A DNA stretch of 64,000 nucleotides from Halochromatium roseum (GTDB taxonomy: Bacteria > Pseudomonadota > Gammaproteobacteria > Chromatiales > Chromatiaceae). Made by a program: the position numbers and the translations under genes. Position 1 is the first letter of the stretch, and every line of letters starts with the position of its first letter. The stretch lies in the NCBI RefSeq assembly GCF_016653315.1, contig NZ_NHSH01000040.1, positions 35,143-99,142 on the forward strand. Reading direction: 5' to 3'. This document shows positions 1 through 8,472 of this stretch, piece after piece. Below the pieces are notes generated by a model, which was not told where the DNA came from, ran no database searches, and was given only the letters and a program-made list of their open reading frames with translations.

Positions 1-1944
1 GCCGAGAAGCAAGCCCAGCAGGTGGCGCAGCATAAAGCCGAGGCCGAGAAACAGGCGAAGCTCGCAGCCGAGCGTGGCCAACAGCTGCAGCAAGCGACTC
101 AGGCGCAACAGCAAGCGCAGGCCAAGGTCGAGGAACTGACCAAGACCCTGCAGCAGACGACGGAGGCCAAGAATCAGGCTGAGGTCAAGCGCGACGAGCT
201 TGCCAAGGCAGTGGAGCAAGGTGCACAGGCCAAGAGTCAGGCCGATGCTAAAGCCAACGATCTTGCCAAAGCGCTTGAGGCGGCCAAAGCAGAGTCGAAA
301 CAGCAGGCTGAATTAGCCTCGCAGCACAAAGCCGAGGCTGAGAAGCAAGCCCAGCAGACGGCGCAACATAAAGCCGAGGCCGAGAAGCAAGCCCAGCAGA
401 CGGCGCAACATAAAGCCGAGGCCGAGAAACAGGCGAAGCTCGCAGCCGAGCGTGGCCAACAACTGCAGCAAGCGACCCAGGCGCAACAGCAAGCGCAGGC
501 CAAGGTCGAGGAACTGACCAAGACCCTACCACAGACGACGCAGGCCAAGAATCAAGCCGAGGCCAAGCGCGACGAGCTTGCCAAGGTAGTGGAGCAAGAT
601 GCACAGGCCAAGAATCAGGCCGAGGCTAAAGCCAACGATCTTGCCAAAGCGCTTGAGGCGGCCAAAGCAGAGTCGAAACAGCAGGCTGAATTAGCCGCGC
701 AGCACAAAGCCGAAGCCGAGAAGCAAGCCCAGCAGGTGGCGCAGCATAAAGCCGAGGCCGAGAAACAGGCGAAGCTCGCAGCCGAGCGTGGCCAACAGCT
801 GCAGCAAGCGACTCAGGCGCAACAGCAAGCGCAGGCCAAGGTCGAGGAACTGACCAAGACCCTGCAGCAGACGACGCAGGCCAAGAATCAGGCTGAGGTC
901 AAGCGCGACGAGCTTGCCAAGGCAGTGGAGCAAGGTGCACAGGCCAAGAGTCAGGTCGAGTCTAAAACCAATGATCTTGCCAAAGCGCTTGAGGGGGCCA
1001 AAGCAGAGTCCAAACAGCAGGCGGAATCAGTCGCGCAACAAAAAGCCGAGGCTGAGAAGCTAGCCCAGCAGGCCGCGCAACATAAAGCCGAGGCCGAGAG
1101 GCAAGCCCAGCAGGCCGCGCAACATAAAGCCGAGGCCGAGAAGCAAGCCCAGCAGACGGCGCAACATAAAGCCGAGGCCGAGAAACAGGCGAAGCTCGCG
1201 GCCGAGCGTGGCCAACAACTGCAGCAAGCGACCCAGGCGCAACAGCAAGCGCAGGCCAAGGTCGAGGAACTGACCAAGATCCTACAGCAGACGACGCAGG
1301 CCAAGAATCAGGCTGAGGTCAAGCGCGACGAGCTTGCCAAGGCAGTGGAGCAAGGTACGCAGGCCAAGCATCAAGTCGAGGCTAAAGCCAACGAACTTGC
1401 CAAAGCGCTTGAGGGGGCCAAGGCAGAGTCCAAACAGCAGGCTGAATCAGCCGCGCAGCACAAAGCCGAGGCCGAGAAGCAAGCCCAGCAGGCGGCGCAG
1501 CACAAAGCCGAGGCCGAGAAGCAAGCCCAGCAGGCGGCGCAACAAAAAGCTGAGGCCGAGAAACAAGCGAAGCTCGCCACCGACCGAGCGCAACAGCTCA
1601 AGGCCCATGAAGAAGCGCTAGCTGAACTCCAGCGCGACAACGCCATTGCCTTGCGCCTGCAATCCCTGCGCGAAACCGATCTCAAAGACCTCCAGCAGCG
1701 CCATGCCGAAGTCGTTGAGCAAAAGAACAAACAAGCGGCGTTACTCAAACAGCTTACCGAGCGCTTAACCCTGGCCTCGCGTTACCTGCATCAACTGGAG
1801 CATCAACCAGCCAATGGTGGCAGGGCGCAGACTGATGATCTGAAGCTTGCAGCATCGGCCGCGGCTTCAACTGAGCCACGGGCGGCGCCCTCAACATCAA
1901 GGCCCGCTCAAGCAACCCGGCGTTGGTGGCCTTTCGGGAAGTGA
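1..1944 (+). CDS. Coiled-coil repeat protein, 5' end outside window
   Basis: The frame is open from the first base, so the true start lies upstream; a GTG at 22 is only an internal codon. About 530 residues are built from a 14-residue module of the type AAQHKAEAEKQAQQ, mixed with a longer block containing ERGQQLQQATQAQQQAQAKV. The block anchor recurs at 51, 429, 765, 1185 and 1563, and every spacing is a multiple of 42 bases. The composition (A, K, E, Q, almost no hydrophobic clusters) predicts one long alpha-helical coiled coil. The last ~110 residues leave the repeat, with a leucine-rich helical part, a Pro/Ala/Ser-rich linker and a basic aromatic end (RRWWPFGK). There is no recognisable enzyme domain. 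The gene ends two bases before a sulfotransferase-like gene, so the two are probably cotranscribed. Its function is unknown; a structural or surface-assembly role is only a guess. Confidence 0.85.
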   Translation, partial: AEKQAQQVAQHKAEAEKQAKLAAERGQQLQQATQAQQQAQAKVEELTKTLQQTTEAKNQAEVKRDELAKAVEQGAQAKSQADAKANDLAKALEAAKAESKQQAELASQHKAEAEKQAQQTAQHKAEAEKQAQQTAQHKAEAEKQAKLAAERGQQLQQATQAQQQAQAKVEELTKTLPQTTQAKNQAEAKRDELAKVVEQDAQAKNQAEAKANDLAKALEAAKAESKQQAELAAQHKAEAEKQAQQVAQHKAEAEKQAKLAAERGQQLQQATQAQQQAQAKVEELTKTLQQTTQAKNQAEVKRDELAKAVEQGAQAKSQVESKTNDLAKALEGAKAESKQQAESVAQQKAEAEKLAQQAAQHKAEAERQAQQAAQHKAEAEKQAQQTAQHKAEAEKQAKLAAERGQQLQQATQAQQQAQAKVEELTKILQQTTQAKNQAEVKRDELAKAVEQGTQAKHQVEAKANELAKALEGAKAESKQQAESAAQHKAEAEKQAQQAAQHKAEAEKQAQQAAQQKAEAEKQAKLATDRAQQLKAHEEALAELQRDNAIALRLQSLRETDLKDLQQRHAEVVEQKNKQAALLKQLTERLTLASRYLHQLEHQPANGGRAQTDDLKLAASAAASTEPRAAPSTSRPAQATRRWWPFGK

Positions 1945-1946
1945 CG

Positions 1947-2885
1947 ATGACCCAACGCATCTCGGAAAACAGTCGCTTTCACGAAGCCATTGATGATGCG
2001 CTTGAGCTGCTTCACGACTATGCGGATCAGGCCACCGGCGACGATCAGGACCTTGCGCTACCGCTGCCAAGTCTGCTTGAGCAATGTCAGCAGTTACTTG
2101 CCGAGGCCGGGGTCCATGAGCCACCACCGGTGCGTACGCTGCATCATCTGGCCTGCACCGGCGGCACCCTGATCAGCCGCTGTCTCGCCGCGCAACCCAA
2201 TAGCTGGGTGCTCAGCGAGGTCGATCCCCTGAGCCCCTTTGTGCCGGGTGGTTTTTTGCCGACCGATCTGATTGGCCTCAGTCGATTCAGCTCGCGTCCT
2301 GCCAGTATCGAGACGCAAGCGGAACTCTTTTGCGCTGGTTTACGCGTACTCTATGAGCAGGCGATCCATCAGGGGCAGCAATTGATCCTGCGCGATCACA
2401 GCCATGGCCAATTCAATTTCGGTGAGGCGGTTGTTGAGCGGCCGACGCTGCGGGAGCTTGTCAGCCGGAATTATCCGGTGTTGTCCGTGATCAGCGTGCG
2501 GCATCCGCTGGATTCTTATCTCAGCCTGCAAGAGACCGGCTGGGTGCAGCATTTCAGCCCGCCTACGCTGGCAGAATATGCACGACGCTATCTCAGCTTC
2601 CTCGATGCCTATGACGATTGCGAGTTCATTCGCTACGAAGATTTTGTCGCGAGCCCGGACACCGAGATGGCGCGTCTGTGTAGCCTGTTTGGGCTGAGTT
2701 TTGACCCTGATTTCCAACAGACCTTTTCCGCCATCCATTTATCCGGCGATAGCGGCCGACGTGGTGATGTGATTCGTCCACGACCAAGGCGGGCTTACGC
2801 GCCTTCGCTGGTGCAAGAAGCCAAGGACGCAGAACCCTTTATGACGTTGTTGGACCGCCTTGATTACGCCTTCGATTTGGACTGA
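1947..2885 (+). CDS. Sulfotransferase-like protein
   Basis: This 312-residue protein looks like a PAPS-dependent sulfotransferase. Near residue 70 the stretch HHLACTGGTLISRCLAAQPN resembles the 5'-phosphosulfate loop, and near residue 195 VISVRHPLDSYLSL resembles the 3'-phosphate-binding motif (R-x-P-x-D-x-x-S). FIRYEDFVASP later in the protein is also typical of the family. ATG 1947 is preferred over the in-frame GTG at 1923, because it follows the upstream stop by two bases. The gene converges on two glycosyltransferases, which suggests that a glycan or surface protein is sulfated, but the substrate cannot be read from the sequence. Confidence 0.72.
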   Translation: MTQRISENSRFHEAIDDALELLHDYADQATGDDQDLALPLPSLLEQCQQLLAEAGVHEPPPVRTLHHLACTGGTLISRCLAAQPNSWVLSEVDPLSPFVPGGFLPTDLIGLSRFSSRPASIETQAELFCAGLRVLYEQAIHQGQQLILRDHSHGQFNFGEAVVERPTLRELVSRNYPVLSVISVRHPLDSYLSLQETGWVQHFSPPTLAEYARRYLSFLDAYDDCEFIRYEDFVASPDTEMARLCSLFGLSFDPDFQQTFSAIHLSGDSGRRGDVIRPRPRRAYAPSLVQEAKDAEPFMTLLDRLDYAFDLD

Positions 2886-2886
2886 T

Positions 2887-4146
2887 TCATTTCTTGGCTT
2901 TCTTGGCTGGCGCCTGCGCCTGCACAGCAGGCCGCGCAAGCTGTCGATACAGTGCAGCGAGCTGCTGCCCCAGCGGCTGAGCAGCAAATAGCTGCTGAAA
3001 GCGCGCATGCGCGGCGCTGCCAAAGGCCTCCGCGCGTGTTGGGTCTGTGGTCAGCGAGAGCATCGCCGCTCGCAATCCTTGCGGATCATTCGGCTGTACC
3101 ACAAGCCCGGTCTCATTGTGTTGGTTGACGAAGCTGGTGCCGGTCCCGAGTTCGGTGCAGATCAATGGGCGCTTGAGCATTGCGCCCTCGAGTAGGGTGA
3201 TGCCAAAGGCCTCGGAGCGTGCATTGGATGGAAACACAATGCCGCGGCAGTTGCGGATCAATGCAACCTTTTCCGCGTCGGAGACGATGCCCGCAAACTG
3301 GATGTTGGACGGGGCGGCTTGGTGGGCGAGTTGTTGTAGGCGCGCGCGTTCAGGACCATCGCCGGCGATCACCACCTTAAGCGAGGTGCCCGCGGCGGCT
3401 TGGATCAGTGTATCCAGCCCTTTGTAGTAGCGGAGCACGCCAACAAACAGAAAGTAACCATGGCCAAAGCGCGCCTCGATCGCCTCGCGTTGCCGCGGCG
3501 ATGGCCGCGGATAGGCGGTTGGGTCTAAGCCGAGCGGTATGATCTCAAGCTTCGCTCGATAGTGCTGCAGAACCTGACTGGACTCGGCATAGGCGGGTGA
3601 GGTGGCGATGATGCGGTCCGCCTGGCTTAGAAAATGCCACATCAAGGGCCGATAGAACCGCAGCCAGAGTTGCTGCCTGACAATATCTGAGTGATAGGTG
3701 ATGATGCGCGGCTTGTCGACCTTGCCAAACAAGTCGAGCACATCGGCAAAGGGCCAGGGAAAATGGTAGTGCACGATGTCTGCCCAGCGCACCAACGCGC
3801 GAAAGGGGCCAAGCGCGGAGAGCGAAAACCCGGACGAGGTGATCTCTAGGTGTTGGTTGGCACGATAGACCAGGCCCTCTGGCCGGCGGATGATGCGCGG
3901 CTCGGCCCTTGGGCTGAGGGTGAAGATGCGGTGGCGAATGCCATGCGGGTGCGTTGCCAGACAGGCTTGGCGGATCGCTTCTTGCAGACCGCCTTGGGGG
4001 TCGGGGAAATAGGTGCGATAGACCTGCAAGACCCGCAGCGGGCGCTGGCCGTCGTTGGGCAGCTGCTGTGTATCCTGCTGCTGCGTCTGCGGGGCATGCG
4101 GCTGCTGCGGCTGTTCTGACGCCAGCGGCTCAATGGGCTCAGGCAT
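2887..4146 (-). CDS. Glycosyltransferase family 4 (GT-B fold)
   Basis: This 419-residue protein has the plan of a GT4 glycosyltransferase. An N-terminal Rossmann half begins at LRVLQVYRTYFPDPQGGLQEA with its glycine-rich acceptor loop. The C-terminal nucleotide-sugar half has FVGVLRYYKGLDTLI, VIAGDGPERARL and the E-x7-E region FPSNARSEAFGITLLEGAM. The first ~35 residues are Gln/Pro-rich and the C-terminus ends in a lysine tail (AKKAKK). ATG 4146 is chosen because it lies 8 bases inside the end of the upstream glycosyltransferase; the open frame before it is shadow sequence. It probably transfers a sugar from an NDP-sugar at the inner membrane during polysaccharide synthesis. Donor and acceptor are unknown. 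Confidence 0.85.
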   Translation of the reverse strand: MPEPIEPLASEQPQQPHAPQTQQQDTQQLPNDGQRPLRVLQVYRTYFPDPQGGLQEAIRQACLATHPHGIRHRIFTLSPRAEPRIIRRPEGLVYRANQHLEITSSGFSLSALGPFRALVRWADIVHYHFPWPFADVLDLFGKVDKPRIITYHSDIVRQQLWLRFYRPLMWHFLSQADRIIATSPAYAESSQVLQHYRAKLEIIPLGLDPTAYPRPSPRQREAIEARFGHGYFLFVGVLRYYKGLDTLIQAAAGTSLKVVIAGDGPERARLQQLAHQAAPSNIQFAGIVSDAEKVALIRNCRGIVFPSNARSEAFGITLLEGAMLKRPLICTELGTGTSFVNQHNETGLVVQPNDPQGLRAAMLSLTTDPTRAEAFGSAAHARFQQLFAAQPLGQQLAALYRQLARPAVQAQAPAKKAKK

Positions 4147-5281
4147 CGACCACCTCAGCAAGAGCGTCGCGCATTCTGGCAGTGAATCGGGCCTTGCTAA
4201 ACTGCTGCGCGCGCTGCTCACAGGCCGTGCGCATCTGTAGGGCGCGTTGTGGGCTGAGTGAGCGGACGCTGGCGATGAGCTTCGCCACATTCAGCGGTGG
4301 CTGAATCAAGTAGCCGGTCTCGCCGTCCTTGAGCGTTTCCAGTAGCCCGCCTTCGGCGACGCCGATCACTGGCTTGCCAGCCGCCATCGATTCGACCGGT
4401 GACATGCCAAAGTCCTCGTCCTTGGCGATGTAGAGGGTGCCGATGCACTGGCCGACCAGCTGGCTTAACGCGCCTGCCTCGAGCCAGCCGGTAAAGCGGA
4501 TATTCGGCGCATCCTTGGCCAAGCGTTGCAGGCGTTGCTGCTCAGAGCCGCCAGAGGCCACGACCAGTTGGAGATCCGGCAACTGGCGAAAGGCCTCCAC
4601 GAGCAGGTCAACCCGCTTATAGGGTTCCAAGCGCGCGGTTGAGAGATAATAGCTCTGTTGTCCCTGCCAGCGGTGACGGCTGAGATCGCAAGGTGGATGA
4701 ATCACGCGCGCATCTAGGCCGAGATAGCGTTGCAGCCGACGGCGAATGTTCTCGGAATTGGCGATGATCAGATCCATCCTATTGAGCGCCTTCTGGTAGC
4801 GATGACGCATGCCAGCGGCAGCGAGACTCAAGGCGGGGCGCGCCGCGCGCGGCAGCCGGGAGGTGTAGTCTTGTTGCAGATCGTAGGCGAATCGCGGCAC
4901 CGTGTGGCAGTAGTACAGATTGTATCCCCGTGGCCGTTGATGTACGGCCTCTACCGCCACCGAGCCACTGAACAACGCCCAATCATAGCGAGCAAGGGCG
5001 CTTGTGCGAAAGCGAAAGCCGAGTAGACCGAGCAAGGTCCGGCCACCCGGAAAGCGTGCTGGTAACTTGAGGTCATGCAGCCGTATCCCTTGCAGCCGCT
5101 GGTCTGAGAACCAGTGCTGATCCCGATAGCCCACCCAGAGGTCAGCGTCGGGAAAGCCCTCGAGTAGGTCGAGCGTCAGCTGTTCAGCGCCACCCTGGCA
5201 GTGAAGAAAGTCGTAGAGGATGGCGCCCCGGCTAATGCTTGCAAGTGGCGGCGGCTGGGTCGCAAGCACTGGCTCGCTCAA
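4139..5281 (-). CDS. Glycosyltransferase family 4, second copy
   Basis: This is a 380-residue GT4-type protein. It has HCQGGAEQLTLDLL at the N-terminus (acceptor loop), STARLEPYKRVDLLVEAF before the donor domain and DEDFGMSPVESMAAGKPVI as the E-x7-E signature. The start appears to be TTG at 5281, overlapping the stop of the upstream methyltransferase as TTGA; the next candidate is a GTG four codons in. It overlaps the next glycosyltransferase by 8 bases, so the three minus-strand genes form an operon that probably builds one glycan. Sugar specificity is not readable. Confidence 0.85.
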   Translation of the reverse strand: MSEPVLATQPPPLASISRGAILYDFLHCQGGAEQLTLDLLEGFPDADLWVGYRDQHWFSDQRLQGIRLHDLKLPARFPGGRTLLGLLGFRFRTSALARYDWALFSGSVAVEAVHQRPRGYNLYYCHTVPRFAYDLQQDYTSRLPRAARPALSLAAAGMRHRYQKALNRMDLIIANSENIRRRLQRYLGLDARVIHPPCDLSRHRWQGQQSYYLSTARLEPYKRVDLLVEAFRQLPDLQLVVASGGSEQQRLQRLAKDAPNIRFTGWLEAGALSQLVGQCIGTLYIAKDEDFGMSPVESMAAGKPVIGVAEGGLLETLKDGETGYLIQPPLNVAKLIASVRSLSPQRALQMRTACEQRAQQFSKARFTARMRDALAEVVDA

Positions 5282-6390
5282 TCAGTCGTGGACTTGGCCG
5301 CGTGCGTTTGATCGCCTACGGTCGCCGGCGCGGGGGTGACGAGAAATACCAGGTTGCCAAGCTCGTCTGCGGCGCGGTCGGTGTGTGCATCCCAACAGCC
5401 CGAATAGTAAAAGGCGATGACCTTGCCGCCCGCTTGTTCGAGGAAGCGCAACAGCTCGGCGGCGCCAAACTCGCAGTGATGATGATGTCGATCCCAATTA
5501 CCATCGGCCGCTGGATAGATCTGCTGCGGATTCTCCAGCGCCAGCCATTGCTCGCGTAGTTCGGCGCGGAACAGGTTAGGGGTGGTGAGGTAGAGAAAGC
5601 CATCGGGCTTCAGTAGTTTGAGCAAGGCGCTCATCAGCTCGACCGGATTCACCACGAGATGCTCCAAGACCTCAGCAAACACGATCAGGTCGTAGCTTTG
5701 AGCGGCTGGGCGCTGAGGATCGTCATGAGCTGCGCTCAGCAGTGGTGGCTGCTCGAGGTCAAGGGCGAAGTAAGCATCGCAACCGAGGCGCTCAAACCCG
5801 ACCTGTTCGGTGAAGCCGATGTAATCGGCTGGAGTTGGCCGGTCCGAGAGATGTAAAGTGAGGTTAGGGATCAGCGGTTTGTAAAAGGCGGAGAATTCCG
5901 ATGCGCCAAACTCGAGCAGGGTTGGCCGCGGCCGATCCGCGAGCAAGGTGGTCACCGCCTTGAACAGTTCGCGAAAGCGTGTCTTATGTTGCGGCAGATA
6001 GTCGCGCTGGCCGATGATCAGCTCGGCCTCATCGGCAAGCTTGGCTTGGTAAGCGGCCTCGAACCTGGACTCGTCGAAATCTGCGCCGGCTTGGATGGCG
6101 CGAGTCATGGGTGCTTGCATCAGCGTTTCCAACGCCGCATGTTCCCGGCCCTTTTGGGCGTGACGTTGCTGCAGCAACTGCGCCAAGAGGTCCGAGGCAT
6201 GGTGGATTTCCGCCACGAGTGCGGGCGGAAAGCGGTCAAGCTCATCGGCCCGTGGCGCGCGGCCAAACAGCAGTTCAAAGGCGGCTTTGATCGCTAGCGC
6301 CTGTGCGTTTGCCTGCTGAGGCGTTGATGCCGATGCTTGGGCCGCGTTTACAGGCGCTGGCTCGGCAGTCGTGATCGGTGTCGTATGCAT
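5278..6390 (-). CDS. SAM-dependent methyltransferase with helical N-terminal extension
   Basis: This 370-residue protein has a class I methyltransferase core in its second half: motif I LLEFGASEFS (SAM loop), YDLIVFAEVLEHLV (acidic motif) and LLKPDGFLYLTTPN (post-motif strand). The first ~140 residues are Ala/Gln-rich and helical and are not part of the core. Near the end, NWDRHHHHCEF is histidine-rich, as in several sugar or glycan methyltransferases. It is the first gene of the minus-strand operon with two glycosyltransferases and starts at ATG 6390. It probably methylates a glycan or its precursor; protein methylation is an alternative. Confidence 0.8.
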   Translation of the reverse strand: MHTTPITTAEPAPVNAAQASASTPQQANAQALAIKAAFELLFGRAPRADELDRFPPALVAEIHHASDLLAQLLQQRHAQKGREHAALETLMQAPMTRAIQAGADFDESRFEAAYQAKLADEAELIIGQRDYLPQHKTRFRELFKAVTTLLADRPRPTLLEFGASEFSAFYKPLIPNLTLHLSDRPTPADYIGFTEQVGFERLGCDAYFALDLEQPPLLSAAHDDPQRPAAQSYDLIVFAEVLEHLVVNPVELMSALLKLLKPDGFLYLTTPNLFRAELREQWLALENPQQIYPAADGNWDRHHHHCEFGAAELLRFLEQAGGKVIAFYYSGCWDAHTDRAADELGNLVFLVTPAPATVGDQTHAAKSTTD

Positions 6391-6396
6391 TCACTC

Positions 6397-6402
6397 ATTA
6401 TA
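6397..6402 (-). promoter_or_regulatory. Putative -10 box immediately before the glycan operon
   Basis: A perfect TATAAT is present on the minus strand, ending only six bases before ATG 6390. With normal spacing, transcription would begin at or next to the A of the start codon, giving a leaderless message. No good -35 hexamer is visible at the right distance (CTGCTG is there), so the assignment is tentative. Confidence 0.35.
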
Positions 6403-6511
6403 GCGTTTGCATGGAGTCCCAGCAGGCCGCTTCGTGGAGTCTGAGCGTCGTTTCTCCGCAAAAAGTCGGGCACAAGATCATCCGTGCCCTGTGCGTTCGT
6501 CGAGAGCGGTG

Positions 6512-6976
6512 TTAATCCGGGCAAGTGAGCGCCAACACCCGCTGGGCATGCCCCTTGGGCACCACGTCATAGAGCGCATGCTGGATGATGCCATCGCGGC
6601 CGATAATGAAGGTGGTGCGCAGGATGCCGAGACGGCGCTGGCCGTTCTTCTCTTTCTCACGCAGCACGCCATAGGCCTGGCAGACCTCGCCATCCGTGTC
6701 CGCTAGTAGGCGCATGGTGAGGCCGTATTTGTCTCGAAATGCGCCATGACTGGCGCAGGTGTCGCGGCTGATGCCGACGATGGTCGCGCCGCAGGCCTCG
6801 AACTCGGGCTGCAGGTCGGTGAACTCGAGCGCTTCCATGGTGCAGCCGGGGGTGTCGTCCTTGGGGTAGAAGCAGAGGATGAGGGTGTTGTCTCGCAGTA
6901 GGTCGGCGCTATTGACGCGCGCCATGTCCGCGTCGGGCAATGAGAATTCTGGGGCTTGGTCACCCGCTTGCAACAT
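6512..6976 (-). CDS. bcp: Thioredoxin-dependent peroxiredoxin, Bcp/PrxQ type
   Basis: This 154-residue cytoplasmic peroxidase reduces hydrogen and organic hydroperoxides. The peroxidatic cysteine is Cys45 in FYPKDDTPGCTMEAL. The resolving cysteine found five residues later in many Bcp proteins is absent (leucine there). Cysteines at about 62, 74 and 97 could resolve instead, or the enzyme may be 1-Cys-like. LGILRTTFIIGRDGII is the usual C-terminal strand pair. ATG 6976 has a good ribosome site (GAGGAGAG) upstream. It appears to be a single-gene unit. Confidence 0.9.
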   Translation of the reverse strand: MLQAGDQAPEFSLPDADMARVNSADLLRDNTLILCFYPKDDTPGCTMEALEFTDLQPEFEACGATIVGISRDTCASHGAFRDKYGLTMRLLADTDGEVCQAYGVLREKEKNGQRRLGILRTTFIIGRDGIIQHALYDVVPKGHAQRVLALTCPD

Positions 6977-7040
6977 GTTGCTCTCCTCTGGCGGACACCT
7001 CTTTGGGGCGTCTTATGTTGATCGTGATGGGCGGTGCGTG

Positions 7041-7088
7041 TCGCCTGAGGCGAGTTGCCCGATTCGGGTTGCACCTCGGTGCCGAATC
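7041..7088. terminator. Pair of stem-loops between histidine kinase and bcp
   Basis: TCGCC-TGA-GGCGA (7041-7053) is a five-pair hairpin. GATTCGG (7061-7067) pairs with CCGAATC (7082-7088) around a 14-base loop. They lie just downstream of the kinase stop and upstream of bcp, both on the minus strand. There is no U-run, so they may be Rho-assisted or RNA-stability elements rather than intrinsic terminators. Confidence 0.35.
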
Positions 7089-7131
7089 TAGGGGGCTGAA
7101 CCCTGACCGTCAACTGTGGATATCAGCTGGC

Positions 7132-8460
7132 TCAGTGCACCAGCTCGGTATCATCGCCAGCACGCGCTGCTGGCAGCCGGATACTCGCGATCAGGCCGCC
7201 GCCGTCGCGGTCGTTGAGCGCGATCTCCATCGCGTTGGCGACGGCGAGCTGGCGGGCAACGGCGAGGCCGAGTCCGGAGCCGCCAGTGTTGCGGTTGCGT
7301 GAGCGTTCGAGACGATAGAACGGCCGGAAGACGGCCTCGCGCTCGGCCTCGGGGATACCGGGGCCGCGGTCGAGCACGAACAGCGCTGGCGTCTCGTGGC
7401 GGCAGTCGAGCCGGACCTCGACCGTGCCGCTGCTGTAGCGCAGCGCGTTTTCGATCAGGTTACCGAGGATGCGCCGCAGGGCGAGGGCGTTGACGGAGTG
7501 GATGCAGCGTCCAAGCGGGCGCCAGAGGATGCGTGGTCGATGCCCGACGACCTCGCTGACGAGCTTGGCGAGGTCTTCCGGGTCGCGGGCACCGGCGCCG
7601 AGCGTGCCGCCGAGTTCGACGGCCTGGCCGATCTGTGCGCTCATCTCCTCGATGTCGCGACGCATCCGCGCCTTGAGCGCTGCATCGGTGCTGTCCGGCA
7701 GCATCTCCAGCGCGAGCCGAAGGCGGGTGAGTGGTGTGCGTAGATCATGCGAGATGCCTGACAGCAGCACGGTTCGGTCCGCAAGCAGCTCTCTGACCTG
7801 TTGGCTGGTCTCGTTAAACTGGCGCGCCAGGTTGGCGAGTTCTCGCGGTCCGGTCTCCTCGAGGGGCTCGGGTGAGCGGCCTTTGGCAACCTCCTCGGCG
7901 GCCTGCGACAGCCGGGTCAGTGGCGCGGTGACGCGTCGTGCCAGGATTGCGGCGGTGAGCACGACCAAGAGCACCGCCAGCGCGCAGATGACGACCACGC
8001 CGATCATCGGTCGGGTGCCGATGCGGTCGCGCGGGATGCCGGCCCAGACCCTGCCAGACGAGGTCTCGAGATCGATCCAGAACCAGCGGCGTCCATCGAT
8101 GAGGTTGCTCTGCATGCGCACGGGCCGCTCGAGCCGCTGGCTGAGGGCCTGGCTCAGCCGCACCACGTAGGGGTAGAAATAATCGTCGAGGTTCTGGGGC
8201 GGTTCTGCGCCGCTGAGCAATCGCACTTGGTACTCGTCGAGGAGCTTCGCCTGATAATCCTCCTGAGCCTGGGCGGGGAGAAGCGCCAAGGTGCGCGCGG
8301 AGAGTTCCATGAAGGCGGCGAGGTCAGCGGTGGATCGCTGCACCACCGGATAGAGCACGTAGTACATCACCGTGCCGAAGGTGATGAGTGCGAAGCTGCC
8401 GAAGCTGAGCACGAGGGTCAGCAGCACCCGGGCGAAGAGTGAGCTGGGCCACAGGGGCAT
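7132..8460 (-). CDS. Sensor histidine kinase, EnvZ-like
   Basis: This 442-residue inner-membrane kinase has a first membrane helix at about residues 12-37, a periplasmic sensor region to ~150, and a second helix at ~153-175. A HAMP linker follows (RRVTAPLTRLSQAAEEV), then the dimerisation helix with the phospho-acceptor His238 in SGISHDLRTPLTR. The ATP-binding domain has the N-box (RILGNLIENALRYS), G1 (LDRGPGIP) and G2 (GGSGLGLAV). The order and the short 12-base gap after an OmpR-type regulator mark it as the cognate sensor. The input signal is unknown; osmotic or envelope sensing is inferred only from the EnvZ-like layout. Confidence 0.9.
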   Translation of the reverse strand: MPLWPSSLFARVLLTLVLSFGSFALITFGTVMYYVLYPVVQRSTADLAAFMELSARTLALLPAQAQEDYQAKLLDEYQVRLLSGAEPPQNLDDYFYPYVVRLSQALSQRLERPVRMQSNLIDGRRWFWIDLETSSGRVWAGIPRDRIGTRPMIGVVVICALAVLLVVLTAAILARRVTAPLTRLSQAAEEVAKGRSPEPLEETGPRELANLARQFNETSQQVRELLADRTVLLSGISHDLRTPLTRLRLALEMLPDSTDAALKARMRRDIEEMSAQIGQAVELGGTLGAGARDPEDLAKLVSEVVGHRPRILWRPLGRCIHSVNALALRRILGNLIENALRYSSGTVEVRLDCRHETPALFVLDRGPGIPEAEREAVFRPFYRLERSRNRNTGGSGLGLAVARQLAVANAMEIALNDRDGGGLIASIRLPAARAGDDTELVH

Positions 8461-8472
8461 GCGTTGGGTGCC

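Noticed and set aside
237-1748. Several long minus-strand open frames rich in Cys, Ala and Ser opposite the first gene
   Set aside because: They mirror the repetitive Ala/Gln/Lys coding on the plus strand, have no ribosome sites and change with each repeat unit.
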